Source of the DNA: Agrobacterium vitis
GTDB lineage: Bacteria; Pseudomonadota; Alphaproteobacteria; Rhizobiales; Rhizobiaceae
Length of the DNA: 64,000 bases
Assembly: GCF_014926405.1 (NCBI RefSeq)
Contig: NZ_JACXXJ020000005.1
Coordinates: 439,001-503,000, forward strand
Direction: 5' to 3'
In this document: piece by piece, positions 63,418 through 64,000 of the stretch
Layout of the letters: each line of letters starts with the position of its first letter
Position numbering within the stretch: the first letter of the stretch is position 1
The notes under the pieces: generated by a model
What the model was told of the DNA's origin: nothing
The model's input: only the letters and a program-made list of their open reading frames with translations
Database searches by the model: none
Translations under genes and position numbers: made by a program

Positions 63418-63963
63418 TTAGTTCACGGGGTCATTACGAAATCCCATTCGCCAAAAGACATACCCGGCAAAGGCACCACTCGGCATGGCCAAAATAATGA
63501 AGTTCAACATGGATAAAGTATAATCCATGAAAGATTTTATTGGCTGATTACTGAATGGCCAATAATCTATTGGCCAAATTCCTGTAGGATTTATCGTTGT
63601 TATCGGTGGGGGTATGAAAATAGCTAGAAGAATTAATATACTAAAACCGGGAATAATACTTCCATAAATTACAAAGCTCTTTTGTGATGTTGGCCAAAAT
63701 TTACCTGCCGCGGCCAAGAATAATCCCGTGAAAGGTAATGCACCAAAAAGGGCCAACGGAAATCCGATAATCAAGGCAACTGGAAGTATGTGCATCATGG
63801 ATGCTATCGAATGCCTGAGAGATGACCATGAAAACTCGGTCTTTCCTGAGACAACGGGACCTGCTGCTTTTGCTAGAATGACTGTGATTTCTAAAAGGAT
63901 CAACCCTGCCAGAATTGCACAGCAATAAGCCGCGAGAAGGACTATGGCTTGACGATTTTCCAA
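63418..63963 (-). CDS. Unknown multi-span membrane protein, A+T-rich
   Basis: At least 181 residues with about four hydrophobic segments (for example AIVLLAAYCCAILAGLILL; LPVALIIGFPLALFGALPF; SILILLAIFIPPP). The DNA is clearly more A+T-rich than its neighbours, which suggests separate origin. TTG 63963 is one possible start with a weak ribosome site; the frame stays open to position 64000, so the true start may be outside the window. It is 21 bp upstream of the ABC ATPase gene. No family recognised. Confidence 0.6.
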   Translation of the reverse strand: MENRQAIVLLAAYCCAILAGLILLEITVILAKAAGPVVSGKTEFSWSSLRHSIASMMHILPVALIIGFPLALFGALPFTGLFLAAAGKFWPTSQKSFVIYGSIIPGFSILILLAIFIPPPITTINPTGIWPIDYWPFSNQPIKSFMDYTLSMLNFIILAMPSGAFAGYVFWRMGFRNDPVN

Positions 63964-64000
63964 CTTAAACCCCGCTGGCCGGAATGCCCGTACGCTCGAC

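Noticed and set aside
63398..64000. Thiamine pyrophosphate riboswitch before the NMT1/THI5 importer operon
   Set aside because: No CTGAGA...ACCTGA-type core was found upstream of the ATPase gene or within the spacer 59311-59861.

Overview
The window looks like chromosomal DNA of a Rhizobiaceae bacterium in the Agrobacterium / Allorhizobium / Rhizobium group. The evidence is the chpT, ctrA, sciP and fliJ genes close together with an EipA (DUF1134) gene, an Agp2-type phytochrome, an Atu4866-family protein, a bra/liv operon ending in its binding-protein gene, and rhizobial palindromic repeats. I saw no tRNA, rRNA, CRISPR array, transposase or integrase. Species assignment is inference.

Layout. 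1-4.8 kb: cell-cycle genes eipA (cut by the left edge), chpT, a lone receiver protein, ctrA, fliJ and sciP. 5.3-9.1 kb: an ExoY-like sugar transferase, a phage-like DUF2793 protein, cysQ and cysC. 9.5-11.7 kb: a Bcr/CflA drug exporter divergent from a TetR repressor, with two identical-type operators just upstream of tetR. 12-17.5 kb: a branched-chain amino acid ABC operon (livHMGF, a DUF6867 membrane gene, livJ). 17.7-19.8 kb: minCDE. 19.8-23.7 kb: an Atu4866 protein, an SDR/LysR divergent pair, a truncated ATPase copy, a highly structured leader before a small membrane protein, and an intact ATPase gene. 23.9-28.5 kb: a LuxR-type response regulator and a hybrid kinase whose sensor is an NCS1 permease-like domain. 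28.8-32.8 kb: a LpxO-like hydroxylase, then bphO-bphP (heme oxygenase and bacteriophytochrome). 33.1-39 kb: urea ABC transporter urtABCDE. 39.2-46.3 kb: two PHB-depolymerase-like esterases and ureD-A-(DUF1272)-B-(LprI)-(accessory)-C. 46.4-50.7 kb: an unknown protein, a glycosyltransferase, a peroxiredoxin and a diguanylate cyclase. 50.9-53.5 kb: ureE-F-G and a metallo-beta-lactamase-fold gene. 53.7-59.4 kb: a Crp/Fnr regulator and an RND efflux pair. 59.9-63.4 kb: an NMT1/THI5-type ABC importer. The right edge holds an A+T-rich membrane protein gene that may continue outside the window.

Two themes stand out. First, nitrogen capture: urea import, urease and its accessory proteins, a second importer and a permease-fused two-component system lie within 40 kb. 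Second, cell-cycle control: alongside the ChpT-CtrA-SciP module there are three exact TTAA-N7-TTAA CtrA boxes. They lie upstream of minC, the ExoY-like transferase and the glycosyltransferase. A near-match lies between eipA and chpT.

The window also carries at least three families of short intergenic repeats. One is a ~155-195 bp element with inverted ends, present four times, including inside the urt operon and between the kinase and its response regulator. Another is a ~75-90 bp palindrome present at 4.3 and 46.3 kb. The third is a hairpin that flanks the drug-exporter gene. The best candidates for something undescribed are the 22.23-22.50 kb leader with two mutually exclusive hairpins, and the permease-type sensor kinase system.
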